Shown here piece after piece: positions 1 to 8,350 of a stretch of DNA of 64,000 nt. Position 1 is the stretch's first letter; every line of letters starts with the position of its first letter. Source of the stretch: Comamonas_C sp026954015 (GTDB lineage Bacteria; Pseudomonadota; Gammaproteobacteria; Burkholderiales; Burkholderiaceae_C); contig JAPSFS010000009.1 in NCBI GenBank assembly GCA_035063785.1, forward strand, positions 120,644 through 184,643, written 5' to 3'. The notes beneath the pieces were generated by a model. The model ran no database searches. It worked only from the letters and a program-made list of their open reading frames with translations, and was not told the origin of the DNA. The translations under genes were made by a program, and so were the position numbers.

Positions 1-327
1 CAAACCCTTGCGCCCAGGCTGGGGCGAGTTGCGTGAGCGGCCGCCCTGCCGAGTCGGCGCCCGCAAACGCGCACCCAAGCCATCCCCCACCGCGCTGAAG
101 TGCATCTTGGCGAGCGTCTGCCCGCACAGCTCGGCCAATTGCGGGGCGTTGTGCCCGAGGCGCTCCGGGTTTTGCTCGGTACCCCACACCGGCACCTGCA
201 GCATCTTCGCCATGCGCGCCAGACGCACCGCGTTGGCGAGCACCTGCGGGCCCTCAAAGATGGCCGGCATCAACCGTTCCTGGTAATCCACCAGCACCAG
301 CTGGGATTCGTCCACATCAAGCAGCAT
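1..327 (-). CDS. isochorismatase-family hydrolase, N-terminal part (cut by window edge)
   Basis: Reading leftwards from an ATG at 327 (a GTG lies directly before it) gives an open frame that runs off the window. The protein starts MLLDVDESQLVLVDYQERL, which is the first strand of the isochorismatase/nicotinamidase fold with the catalytic Asp in LVLVDYQ. A later KMHFSA segment fits the position of the catalytic Lys in this family. The catalytic Cys would lie beyond the edge. Members hydrolyse amides or related bonds in small molecules in the cytoplasm. The gene is divergent from the IclR regulator at 452, so that regulator probably controls it. The substrate cannot be told. Confidence 0.8.
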   Translation of the reverse strand, partial: MLLDVDESQLVLVDYQERLMPAIFEGPQVLANAVRLARMAKMLQVPVWGTEQNPERLGHNAPQLAELCGQTLAKMHFSAVGDGLGARLRAPTRQGGRSRNSPQPGRKGL

Positions 328-451
328 CACGACAGATCCCGGAAATACATGCGGCCATTGTCGCAGCACGGATACACCGCCCTGAATTGGCCAGAGTGCC
401 CTCGCAGTTTCACGACCTAAAATGACATTTCGCTGACACGTCAGACGACCG

Positions 452-1261
452 ATGAAGAAGCCGAGCTACGACCTCCCACCCACACCCAGCGTCCAGGTGC
501 TGGAGCGCATGTTCACGCTCATCGATATCCTAGCCGCGCGCGACGAGGCTGCGCCGCTCAAGGAAATCAGCGAAAAGGCCGGTCTGCACCCTTCCACCGC
601 CCACCGCATCCTCAACGACCTCGTGATCGGACGGTTCGTCGATCGGCCGGAGTCTGGCAGCTATCGGCTCGGCATGCGTTTTCTGGAACTTGGCAACCTC
701 GTGAAGGCCCGATTGAGCGTGCGTGACGCTGCCATCCTGCCCATGCGTCACCTGCACAAGCTGATCCAGCAGCCGGTCAACCTGAGCGTGCGCCAAGGTG
801 ACGAAATCGTCTACATCGAGCGCGCCTACAGCGAGCGCTCGGGCATGCAGGTGGTGCGAGCGATCGGAGGGCACGCACCACTGCACCTCACCTCCACTGG
901 CAAACTGTTCCTGGCCGCCGACGACCCACATCGTGTGCGCGCCTACGCAACGCGCACCGGCCTCCCCGGGCATACGCGCAACAGCATCACCCAACTCACC
1001 GCACTCGAGCGCGAGCTCGCGCGCGCCAGACAGTACGGCGTCGCGCGAGACAACGAGGAACTCGAGGTCGGTGTGCGCTGCATTGCTGCCGGCGTATACG
1101 ACGATCAGGGTGATCTCGTCGCCGGCCTGTCGATTTCCGCCCCCGCCGATCGGCTGGATGACAGCTGGCTGCCCAAGCTGCAGGCCAGCGCACACGATAT
1201 TTCCATCGCGCTCGGCTACTCGCCAACCTCCCGCCAGGCCCACGGTCCGCGCACCAAATAA
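452..1261 (+). CDS. IclR family transcriptional regulator
   Basis: A 269-residue protein of normal IclR length. Residues about 14-75 form the winged helix-turn-helix (PSVQVLERMFTLIDIL, then KEISEKAGLHPSTAHRILND), and residues about 90-255 form the effector-binding domain, with the typical stretches TSTGKLFLA and VARDNEELEVGVRCIAAGV. It lies between a divergent hydrolase gene and a four-gene ABC importer in the same direction, so it is a natural local regulator for uptake and breakdown of one compound. IclR proteins can repress or activate, and the sequence does not decide which. A TAAAAT at 418-423 could be its -10 box, but no good -35 box was seen. Confidence 0.9.
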   Translation: MKKPSYDLPPTPSVQVLERMFTLIDILAARDEAAPLKEISEKAGLHPSTAHRILNDLVIGRFVDRPESGSYRLGMRFLELGNLVKARLSVRDAAILPMRHLHKLIQQPVNLSVRQGDEIVYIERAYSERSGMQVVRAIGGHAPLHLTSTGKLFLAADDPHRVRAYATRTGLPGHTRNSITQLTALERELARARQYGVARDNEELEVGVRCIAAGVYDDQGDLVAGLSISAPADRLDDSWLPKLQASAHDISIALGYSPTSRQAHGPRTK

Positions 1262-1629
1262 AGCGCGATTGCAGTGCCAAACAGGGCGCGTCGGCAGATC
1301 GTGGCGCTCGGGGGAAATTCCGCCCTTGCAGGAAAGCTGATGCACGCGCCGTTGCGACGCATCACTTACGCGCGCCTGACAACGCGGGGCGTTTTGGCGC
1401 GTATTTTCTCGGGGTTTTCGAGTCTAGCCAGCCTTGCTCTCGTGCCATACATTCGATAGCGTCGCGCGTGGAAGACCATGGGCTGGCACAGGCCAGTGGG
1501 CAGACTTGGTAAAGCCGAGGCTGCCTCGTAAACCCATCGGTGATGTGGCCGCCGGGCGCTTCAAGGGTCATTGCAATCCCACGATGGCAATGTGAATCAA
1601 GACCACGAATCCAACCACGAAGGAGATTT
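1262..1629. other. intergenic leader before the ABC importer operon
   Basis: About 370 bases with no convincing gene. The end carries a strong ribosome binding site (AAGGAGA, 1619-1625) that fixes the start of the binding-protein gene at 1630. I looked for known riboswitch cores and did not recognise one. The promoter and any IclR operator of the importer operon presumably lie here, but no clear site could be picked out by eye. Confidence 0.5.
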
Positions 1630-2979
1630 ATGTCCAAGGTCAATTCAAAACACGGTGTATCGCGCCGCAATGCGCTGCAGTTGAGCGCTGCCGGCGGGAT
1701 GATGGTCACCGGCATGGGCGGAGTGCAATGGGCATTCGCCGCCGACAAGCCAGCGCTGGGAGCCACCTGGCCCGCAGGCTCGCAAGGCGACACCGTGTAC
1801 CTGGGCGCCGCTGTCCCGCTGACCGGCACCTATGCAGTGCAGGGCGCGGACGAGCTCAAAGGCATGGAGCTGGCGATCGAGCACATCAACACGAACCACG
1901 CATTGATGAAGGCAATCGCTCCGAAGGTCAACAACGGCGTGAATGGCAAGAAGGTCAAGCTGCTGTCGGCCGACTCCGCTGCCAAGCCCAACCAGGCCCT
2001 GCAGGTTTCGCAGACGTTCATCGCGCAAAACAAGATCATCGCGATGATCGGCTCCACCTCGTCTGCCGTCGCGGTGGCAATGAACAAGTTCGCACAGCGC
2101 GAAAAAATCCTCTATATGGCGGGTATCTCGGGCTCCAACGACACCACCGGCAAGGACTGCGTGCGCTACGGCTTCCGCCAGGGCTACTACGGTGAAATGG
2201 CGGCCAACGCGATCGGCCCTATCCTGGTCAAGCAGTTCGGCAAGAACCGCAAGGCCGCGTTCATGACGCCGGACTACACCTACGGCCACACCACCACCGA
2301 ATCGGTCAACAACTACCTGACCAAGGAAGGTGGCTGGAAGATGGTGACCAATCAGGTCTCGCCGCTGGGCACGCAAGACTTCAGCCAGTACCTGACGAAC
2401 ATCGCCAACTCCGGCGCGGAGTTCCTCGTCAACGTGAACTGGGGGCGTGACGCGGTGCTGTCCTCGCAGCAGGCCAAGCAGTTTGGCCTCATCCCGAAAA
2501 TGACGCTCGTGCTGCCCTACCAGATCCCGTTCATCGCCAAGGAAGCCGGCGTGGACATCACGCACGGCGTGCTGGCGGCCACGGACTTCTGGTGGACCCT
2601 GGAAGACAAATATCCGCTGGCCAAGCAGTTCGTCGACGCCTTCCAGAAGAAGTACGGCTACCGTCCCGAGTGGGGCGCTGAAAACGGCTATGTAAGCTTT
2701 GCGCACTGGGCGCGCATGGTCACGGAAGCAGGGAGCTTCTACCCCCCCGACGTGATCAAGCAATGGGAAAAGGGAGAAACCATTCCCTCGTTGCTGGGCG
2801 ATGTGCACTACCGGCCGGAAGACCACCAGTGCGTACGTCCCGTCGTCATCGTCCGTGGCAAGGAAAAGAAGGACATGAAGAACGACGAGGACTTCTGGGA
2901 AATCGTCGAAATTGTCGACGGCGCCAAGGTCATCCAGAAGCCTGATGCATTCGGGTGCAAGCTGGGCGACTACACCTGA
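1630..2979 (+). CDS. ABC importer substrate-binding protein (branched-chain amino acid / amide type)
   Basis: A 449-residue periplasmic binding protein of the Peripla_BP_6 class. The start at 1630 is preceded by AAGGAGA. Residues 1-37 form an export signal with a twin-arginine-like stretch, SRRNALQLSAAGG, ending near WAFAADK. The mature part opens with the family pattern VYLGAAVPLTGTYAVQG. It binds the solute outside the inner membrane and passes it to the permeases encoded downstream. The solute is unknown: members take amino acids, urea, amides or aromatic acids. It is longer than a typical LivJ (about 370 residues). A strong hairpin follows the stop codon. Confidence 0.88.
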   Translation: MSKVNSKHGVSRRNALQLSAAGGMMVTGMGGVQWAFAADKPALGATWPAGSQGDTVYLGAAVPLTGTYAVQGADELKGMELAIEHINTNHALMKAIAPKVNNGVNGKKVKLLSADSAAKPNQALQVSQTFIAQNKIIAMIGSTSSAVAVAMNKFAQREKILYMAGISGSNDTTGKDCVRYGFRQGYYGEMAANAIGPILVKQFGKNRKAAFMTPDYTYGHTTTESVNNYLTKEGGWKMVTNQVSPLGTQDFSQYLTNIANSGAEFLVNVNWGRDAVLSSQQAKQFGLIPKMTLVLPYQIPFIAKEAGVDITHGVLAATDFWWTLEDKYPLAKQFVDAFQKKYGYRPEWGAENGYVSFAHWARMVTEAGSFYPPDVIKQWEKGETIPSLLGDVHYRPEDHQCVRPVVIVRGKEKKDMKNDEDFWEIVEIVDGAKVIQKPDAFGCKLGDYT

Positions 2980-2990
2980 CGTCACACCCG

Positions 2991-3019
2991 CGTGTGGAGG
3001 GCGCCACGCCCTCCACACG
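2991..3019 (+). promoter_or_regulatory. perfect 13-bp hairpin after the binding-protein gene
   Basis: CGTGTGGAGGGCG, a 3-base loop CCA, then CGCCCTCCACACG: a perfect 13-bp stem. No T-run follows, so it is not a standard terminator. Such stems between a binding-protein gene and its permease genes can protect the upstream mRNA and lower downstream expression. This role is inferred from other ABC operons. Confidence 0.6.
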
Positions 3020-3138
3020 ACGTGAGCGCGCCACTCTGGCGGAGCGCCAACTTCGTCGGTGCACTTTCTGTCGGATAGTGCATCGGCGGGCTGGGCGCTC
3101 ATCTTTTCGTATCGACTGACAACCTACGGCGGGGCAAT

Positions 3139-4014
3139 GTGATCAACACGGCCAACTTCCTATCGCAACTGTTCAACGGGCTGGTCCTGGGTGCACTGCT
3201 TGCACTCATATCGTCCGGCCTGACGATCATCTACGGCACATTGGGCGTGCTCAACCTCGCACACGGCGCGCTATTCATGTTGGGCGGCTATGCCGGCTGG
3301 CTCGCATACGAGTATTCACACTCGTTCATCCTGGCGGTGATCGCAGGCGCGCTGTTCGTGATGGTGGTCGGCCTGATCATGGAGCAACTGATCATCCGCC
3401 ACTTCTACTCCCGACCGGACGAAGACCAATTGCTCGTGACGTTCGGCCTGAGCATCGTATTCGCAGAAGCCATCCGGTATTTCTTCGGCAGCCTGTCCAA
3501 AAAGGTTCCGCCGCCCGACATCTTTGCCGGTATCACCCCGATGGGGTTCATGGTGTATCCAACCTACCGGCTTGCGCTACTCGGGATCATCGCGATAGCG
3601 TTACTTGCGCTGTACTTCGTGCTCTACCGCACACGCATCGGCATGATCGTGCGCGCCGGCATTGAAGATTCGGTGGCCGTCGATTCGCTCGGGATCAACG
3701 TCTACAAGATTTTCACGCTGGTCTTCGGGATCGGCGCAATGGCAGCGGGGTTCTCTGGCATCGTCTATTCGCCCGTTGTCGCGATGTCGCCGGACAGCGG
3801 CGATGCCATCCTGGTACAGACGTTCGTGGTGGTCGTCATTGGCGGCGTGGGCTCCTTCCCCGGCGCCGTTCTGGGCGGCCTGATTGCCGGCGAGATCATC
3901 AGCCTGACGTCGATGGTCAACCCTGCCTACTCCATGATCATGCTGTTCGTGGCAATGACGCTGGTCCTGGTCTTCCGTCCCCGCGGTCTGATGGGCGCGA
4001 TCGGTCGCAACTAA
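3139..4014 (+). CDS. ABC importer permease, LivH type
   Basis: A 291-residue inner-membrane protein with about eight hydrophobic segments and the LivH opening NGLVLGALLALISSGLTIIY followed by a GVLNLAHGALFMLGGY stretch. GVGSFPGAVLGGLIAGE near residue 240 matches the loop that contacts the ATPases. The start is a GTG at 3139 with a GGCGGGG-like ribosome site just upstream; an ATG two bases earlier is out of frame. It forms the channel together with the LivM half of the next gene. Confidence 0.88.
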   Translation: MINTANFLSQLFNGLVLGALLALISSGLTIIYGTLGVLNLAHGALFMLGGYAGWLAYEYSHSFILAVIAGALFVMVVGLIMEQLIIRHFYSRPDEDQLLVTFGLSIVFAEAIRYFFGSLSKKVPPPDIFAGITPMGFMVYPTYRLALLGIIAIALLALYFVLYRTRIGMIVRAGIEDSVAVDSLGINVYKIFTLVFGIGAMAAGFSGIVYSPVVAMSPDSGDAILVQTFVVVVIGGVGSFPGAVLGGLIAGEIISLTSMVNPAYSMIMLFVAMTLVLVFRPRGLMGAIGRN

Positions 4015-4030
4015 CCCCTCCGAGTCTCAG

Positions 4031-5857
4031 ATGTCCAGAAAAATCCCGTTTTTCGCCGAGCTCGTGACGCTGCTCGTACTGATTGCCATCCCTTTCATCC
4101 TGCCGCCCCTCGGGTTCACGCCCGCCACGATCAACCGCATCATGATTTTTGGTCTGGTGGGCATCGGCTTTGACCTGCTGTTCGGCTACACCGGCCTGCT
4201 GTCCTTCGGCCAGTCGGCCTTCTTCGGCACCGGCGGCATGTTTGCGGCTTATCTCCTGACGCAGACGTCGTTCACCAACGTGGTGCTGGCAATCATCCTC
4301 GGGACGATTGTTGCTGCCGTTGCGGGCTACCTCGTGGGTCTCGTCGCGTTGCGCCGCACCGGCATCTACTTCGCGATGATCACCGTGGCAATCGCAGAAG
4401 TGTTCTTTTTCATGGAGTTCAATCCGCTTTCGGAGTACACCGGCGGCGAAAACGGACTGCCAGGCGTGCCCTCAGCAAGCCTCGGTCTGGGCTTCACAAC
4501 CATCCAGTTCAAAACCGACCTTGAGCAATACGCATTCTTCGCGTTCTGGCTGTTCGTCGGTCTCGTGATTGCGCTACGCATCGTGCGCTCCCCTTTCGGA
4601 CTCGTGATGCGCGCCATCCGAGAAAACCCCGATCGCGCCACCGCATTGGGACACAACATCCACAGCTACAAGCTGGTCGTATTCATCGTCGCTGCGATGT
4701 ATGCTGGTTTCGGCGGTGGCCTCCTCGCGGTCATGCAGGGGTTCATGCCACCCGATGCCTTCATGTTCGCCACTTCCGGCGAAATCGTGATGCAGACTGC
4801 GATTGGCGGCGCGGGCACGCTGTTCGGGCCTATTCTCGGTGCTGCGACCTGGCTGCTGTTGAGCGACTTCTTCCAGACGGTGCTCAATCTGGGGGCCACC
4901 TGGAAGCTCATCCTGGGCATCGTGTTCGTTTTGCTCGTCGTCTTCCTGCGTCGCGGTCTGGCGGGGGCATTTGTCGACCTGTACCGCCTGGCGTTTGGCA
5001 CAAAGAAGACAACATCCGCACCTGCTGCGGCCGTACACAACACCGCGGCCGCAACCGCCGGGGCGTTGCGCCACAAGAGCACGCGCAACAAGAGCGGGCA
5101 CATCATTGAAGCCAAGGGGCTGACCAAGCATTACGGAGGCATCGCCGCCAACAGCGATATCGACTTCGCGGTGAACTACGGTGAAATCCGCGGCATCATC
5201 GGTCCGAACGGCGCCGGCAAGAGTACGTTCTTCAAGATGCTTACGTGTGAAGTTCAGCCGACCTCGGGCACGATCAAGTTCGACGGGCGCGACATCACGC
5301 ACATGAACGTGACCGACGCCTGTCAGATCGGCCTGACCAAGAGCTACCAGATCAACCAGTTGTTCGAGCGCCTGACCGTACGTCAGAACCTCATGATTTC
5401 GGCCCTGGCAGAGTTGCGCGGCACATTCAAGCTCGATCTGCTGAAATCTCTGGACCGTGTGCGCGGCCTGGGTGCACAGGTGGAAAGCACCGCGGCGCTG
5501 GTGCACCTCACGCACCGCCTCAACGCCCCAGTGGCCGACCTCGCCTATGGCGAGAAACGCCGGCTGGAAGTAGGGCTGGCATTGGCTACCTCCCCCTCCC
5601 TGCTGCTACTCGATGAGCCGCTGGCAGGCATGAGCGCCGAAGAGCGGGTCGAAACGGTGGCACTGCTGAAATCCATAGCGCAAGACCGAACATTGGTCGT
5701 GATTGACCACGACATGGACTCCCTCTTCGAGCTGGTCGAGCGGGTGACCGTGCTGCAGGAAGGACGCATACTCGTGGAGGGTACGCCCGATGAAATCAAG
5801 AACAACGCCCAGGTGCAGGAAGCCTATCTCGGTGGCGTGCATGGAGATGCCGAATGA
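4031..5857 (+). CDS. fused ABC permease-ATPase, LivM-LivG
   Basis: One 608-residue chain. Residues 1-320 are a LivM-type permease (about eight membrane helices; GYTGLLSFGQSAFFGTGG near 55-75; GAGTLFGPILGA). Residues 325-350 form an Ala/Thr-rich linker. Residues 355-608 are a LivG-type ATPase with Walker A GPNGAGKST, signature-like AYGEKRRLEVG, Walker B LLLLDEP and the His switch VVIDHDM. The LSGGQ region is altered to AYGEKRR, which is common in LivG. Permease and ATPase are separate genes in E. coli. The fusion joins directly to livF by a 4-base ATGA overlap, so a tightly coupled operon is expected. Confidence 0.9.
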   Translation: MSRKIPFFAELVTLLVLIAIPFILPPLGFTPATINRIMIFGLVGIGFDLLFGYTGLLSFGQSAFFGTGGMFAAYLLTQTSFTNVVLAIILGTIVAAVAGYLVGLVALRRTGIYFAMITVAIAEVFFFMEFNPLSEYTGGENGLPGVPSASLGLGFTTIQFKTDLEQYAFFAFWLFVGLVIALRIVRSPFGLVMRAIRENPDRATALGHNIHSYKLVVFIVAAMYAGFGGGLLAVMQGFMPPDAFMFATSGEIVMQTAIGGAGTLFGPILGAATWLLLSDFFQTVLNLGATWKLILGIVFVLLVVFLRRGLAGAFVDLYRLAFGTKKTTSAPAAAVHNTAAATAGALRHKSTRNKSGHIIEAKGLTKHYGGIAANSDIDFAVNYGEIRGIIGPNGAGKSTFFKMLTCEVQPTSGTIKFDGRDITHMNVTDACQIGLTKSYQINQLFERLTVRQNLMISALAELRGTFKLDLLKSLDRVRGLGAQVESTAALVHLTHRLNAPVADLAYGEKRRLEVGLALATSPSLLLLDEPLAGMSAEERVETVALLKSIAQDRTLVVIDHDMDSLFELVERVTVLQEGRILVEGTPDEIKNNAQVQEAYLGGVHGDAE

Positions 5858-6552
5858 GCCTGCTTGAAGTCAATGGCCTGAATAGCTTCTACGGCGACAG
5901 CCACATCCTGTTCGATGTGGGCATGCGCGTGGAAAAGAACGAAGTGGTGGCGCTGCTGGGCCGCAACGGCGCCGGCAAGTCCACCACATTCAAGAGCCTG
6001 GCGGGCGTTGTCCGGCCGAAAGCCGGCAGCGTCAAGCTCGACGGAGTGGAACTGGCTGGCAAAAAGGCCCACGAGATCGCCATGCAGGGCCTGCAGCTGG
6101 TGCACGAGGAGCGCCGTATCTTCGGCAGCCTCAATGTCGAAGAAAACATCATCATCGCCGGCCTGACCGCCACGAACAAGTGGCCGCTCGAACGCATCTA
6201 TGCGATATTTCCTCGCTTGAAGGAACGCCGGTCCAGCCGCGGCACAGACCTCTCGGGCGGCGAGCAACAGATGCTGGCGATCGCCCGCGCGCTGGTTCGC
6301 GATCCGAAGATCATCCTGCTGGATGAACCTTTCGAGGGCCTCGCGCCCGTGATCGTGCAAGATTTGGTGCGCGTATGCCGCGACCTCGCCAAGGCGGGCC
6401 AGACCATCGTGCTGATCGAGCAGAACCTCGCCGCAGCGATGTCGCTCGCAAGCCGCGTCTACATTCTGAACAATGGTCAGATCGTGCACGAGAGCACGAC
6501 GCCCGAACTCAAGAAGCAACCCGAAATCGTTCAGCGCTATCTCGGCGTCTGA
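5854..6552 (+). CDS. ABC importer ATPase, LivF type
   Basis: A 232-residue cytoplasmic ATPase, the normal LivF length. Walker A GRNGAGKST lies near residue 35, the signature LSGGEQQM near 140, Walker B IILLDEP near 158, and an H-loop-region Gln in LIEQN. Its ATG overlaps the stop of the LivM-LivG gene (ATGA). It pairs with the LivG half of that fusion to drive uptake. The operon ends here; the next gene is convergent. Confidence 0.9.
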   Translation: MSLLEVNGLNSFYGDSHILFDVGMRVEKNEVVALLGRNGAGKSTTFKSLAGVVRPKAGSVKLDGVELAGKKAHEIAMQGLQLVHEERRIFGSLNVEENIIIAGLTATNKWPLERIYAIFPRLKERRSSRGTDLSGGEQQMLAIARALVRDPKIILLDEPFEGLAPVIVQDLVRVCRDLAKAGQTIVLIEQNLAAAMSLASRVYILNNGQIVHESTTPELKKQPEIVQRYLGV

Positions 6553-6691
6553 ATCCCCCCGCGCACTGCGATCTCAGCACGCAACCACAGAAACGGAGCG
6601 GACGGGAGGTTCGCGCGCGCGGGGTGCGTGCACAGTCGCACCCGACGTCTCCAGTCGCATACTGGGGCGTTGCCGGCGTCAGCGGGCAGCG

Positions 6692-8302
6692 TCAGTTGCC
6701 ATCCGCGTCACGTATCAGGCTACCGTTGGCCAACGATTTGATGACCATGCGGCGCGTCATCGTCCGGGTGTTGCCGTCAGCTTGGGTGAACAAGAAAAGC
6801 GTCTGGTGTGGGCTGCACCAGGTGAGCTGCGTGCGGGTCGTGCCGTGACCCGTAGCAATCCGGACCCACTCACCAATGTTCAACACGGCCGGCGCACCCG
6901 CCGAAAACGGACCAGCATCCTCGAGAGTCGATCCTGGCGTCGAACGCCGGTCTCGGCGGGGCACTACGGCGGGCTCACCGCTCAATACCGAGGGGGGGGG
7001 CTGGTCCGATCCCAAAGCAGATGCGGATGAAATCACGGCCAGGGACGACGGCGTCGCCGGCTTAGCGTCCATCCCCTGTTCCAACACGCGCAGAGCCTGT
7101 TCAAAAGGCTCCATCCCATTGATCTCGGTATGGATCAGGCCCTCGATACTGCGCTCGATCAACTGCGCAAAACGGGTGCCGTCGGGCGTACCAGTCGCTC
7201 CATGGTCCATGCCGCGGGCAGTCAGCGCGTCAAGCAGGCGCCTCGCCGGATGCCATTCGTCGAAGAAAAATCGCGGATCCTCGCGTACCAACCGCCGCAG
7301 TACGGGTTCCAGTTGAAGTGCTGCATGACGAACGGCGGGCGGCAGGCGCGCGTCCTGCGCAATCGTATCCATCATCTGCGCCAGCACGTCATCCGCAGTA
7401 CGTTCTGGCAGCGCCAGACGTCCCGATGCACTCACACCGCCATCGGCGACGGGCCCGTGCACCGACGACGAAGCACTCGCCACACCCTGCGCACGCACCG
7501 GAGCGTGCTCCGTAGAGAAGTATGCGTGGCCCGTCATTCCAGACGGGACAAAATCCCCCCTGAACGCTTCCGTCGGGCCCGGACTATCCAGTCTCGTTGC
7601 AGGTGAGCTCCTTCGCGCAACGTGAGTCGCAAGCGTCGATACGGTCGTCGATCCCGGCGGTCGCCCTTGGCGGCTGTCGCTGGTCGCAGCACGGTGCACC
7701 GCCCGTATGCCCTGCCCACGCAACTCGCTGCCTACGCGCTGATATTCCTTGAACAGCGCCGGCCCCAGATAGCGCTGCATATGGCCCAACCACGCCCGAC
7801 GCACCTGCATCGGCACGTCGAGTGCGCAAACCGCACCATAAAGCGCGCGGACATAATTGCCCGGTCGCAATGGGTTACGTTCCGGTTGTACGTGCTCCAG
7901 ACCCTGGGCCACGCTGATCAAGGCATCCAGCTCCGTCAGCGCTGGCGCCGCGACGTGTGCCGCCTGCTGGCGTACCCGCGCCATTTCCACGCGCAGTGAC
8001 ACATCGATACGATCGGTCAACGACGGCTGCGATGGATTGCCAGCCACGACGGGTACCGACTCTTCCGGGCTGCACAATTGAAGCAACGCCTCTCGGAATC
8101 CACGCACCAACGCGTCTCGGTGCCGCTCGAGCAAGTGCCGAGCCTGCGAGCCGCGCTGCGCACCGACCGGCGAGCTCTCTTCACGCACCAGTGCTTGCTG
8201 CGCCGCGGTCACCAGATCGGCACACAGTACACCGCCCTGCTTCACCGCATGGGCGACACAGGCGCGAAAAACTGCTGCGGATTCTGGCGCTGAATCAGCC
8301 AT
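6692..8302 (-). CDS. DUF1631 family protein
   Basis: A 536-residue soluble protein that I recognise as DUF1631, found in beta- and gammaproteobacteria. The middle has FFDEWHPARRLLDALTARG and a helical stretch up to EPFEQALRVLEQG. The C-terminal 60 residues (LNIGEWVRI, then QLTWCSPHQTLFLFT and TMTRRMVIKSL) form a small beta-barrel-like end. Most relatives I recall are longer (about 700 residues), so this one is short, mainly in the low-complexity centre. The biochemical role is not established. It converges on livF and shares orientation with ettA upstream. Confidence 0.75.
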   Translation of the reverse strand: MADSAPESAAVFRACVAHAVKQGGVLCADLVTAAQQALVREESSPVGAQRGSQARHLLERHRDALVRGFREALLQLCSPEESVPVVAGNPSQPSLTDRIDVSLRVEMARVRQQAAHVAAPALTELDALISVAQGLEHVQPERNPLRPGNYVRALYGAVCALDVPMQVRRAWLGHMQRYLGPALFKEYQRVGSELRGQGIRAVHRAATSDSRQGRPPGSTTVSTLATHVARRSSPATRLDSPGPTEAFRGDFVPSGMTGHAYFSTEHAPVRAQGVASASSSVHGPVADGGVSASGRLALPERTADDVLAQMMDTIAQDARLPPAVRHAALQLEPVLRRLVREDPRFFFDEWHPARRLLDALTARGMDHGATGTPDGTRFAQLIERSIEGLIHTEINGMEPFEQALRVLEQGMDAKPATPSSLAVISSASALGSDQPPPSVLSGEPAVVPRRDRRSTPGSTLEDAGPFSAGAPAVLNIGEWVRIATGHGTTRTQLTWCSPHQTLFLFTQADGNTRTMTRRMVIKSLANGSLIRDADGN

Positions 8303-8350
8303 GGCGAGAAGACTTCACGATCCCCCCTCAGTATCGGCTAGCGCATAGCA

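Noticed and set aside
530..1345. Minus-strand open frame over the IclR gene
   Set aside because: The composition is that of a reversed coding strand; the IclR protein explains the region.
1645..3102. Long open frame on the minus strand across the binding-protein gene
   Set aside because: It is an antisense shadow in high-GC DNA: no ribosome site, no family features, and the plus-strand gene is clear.
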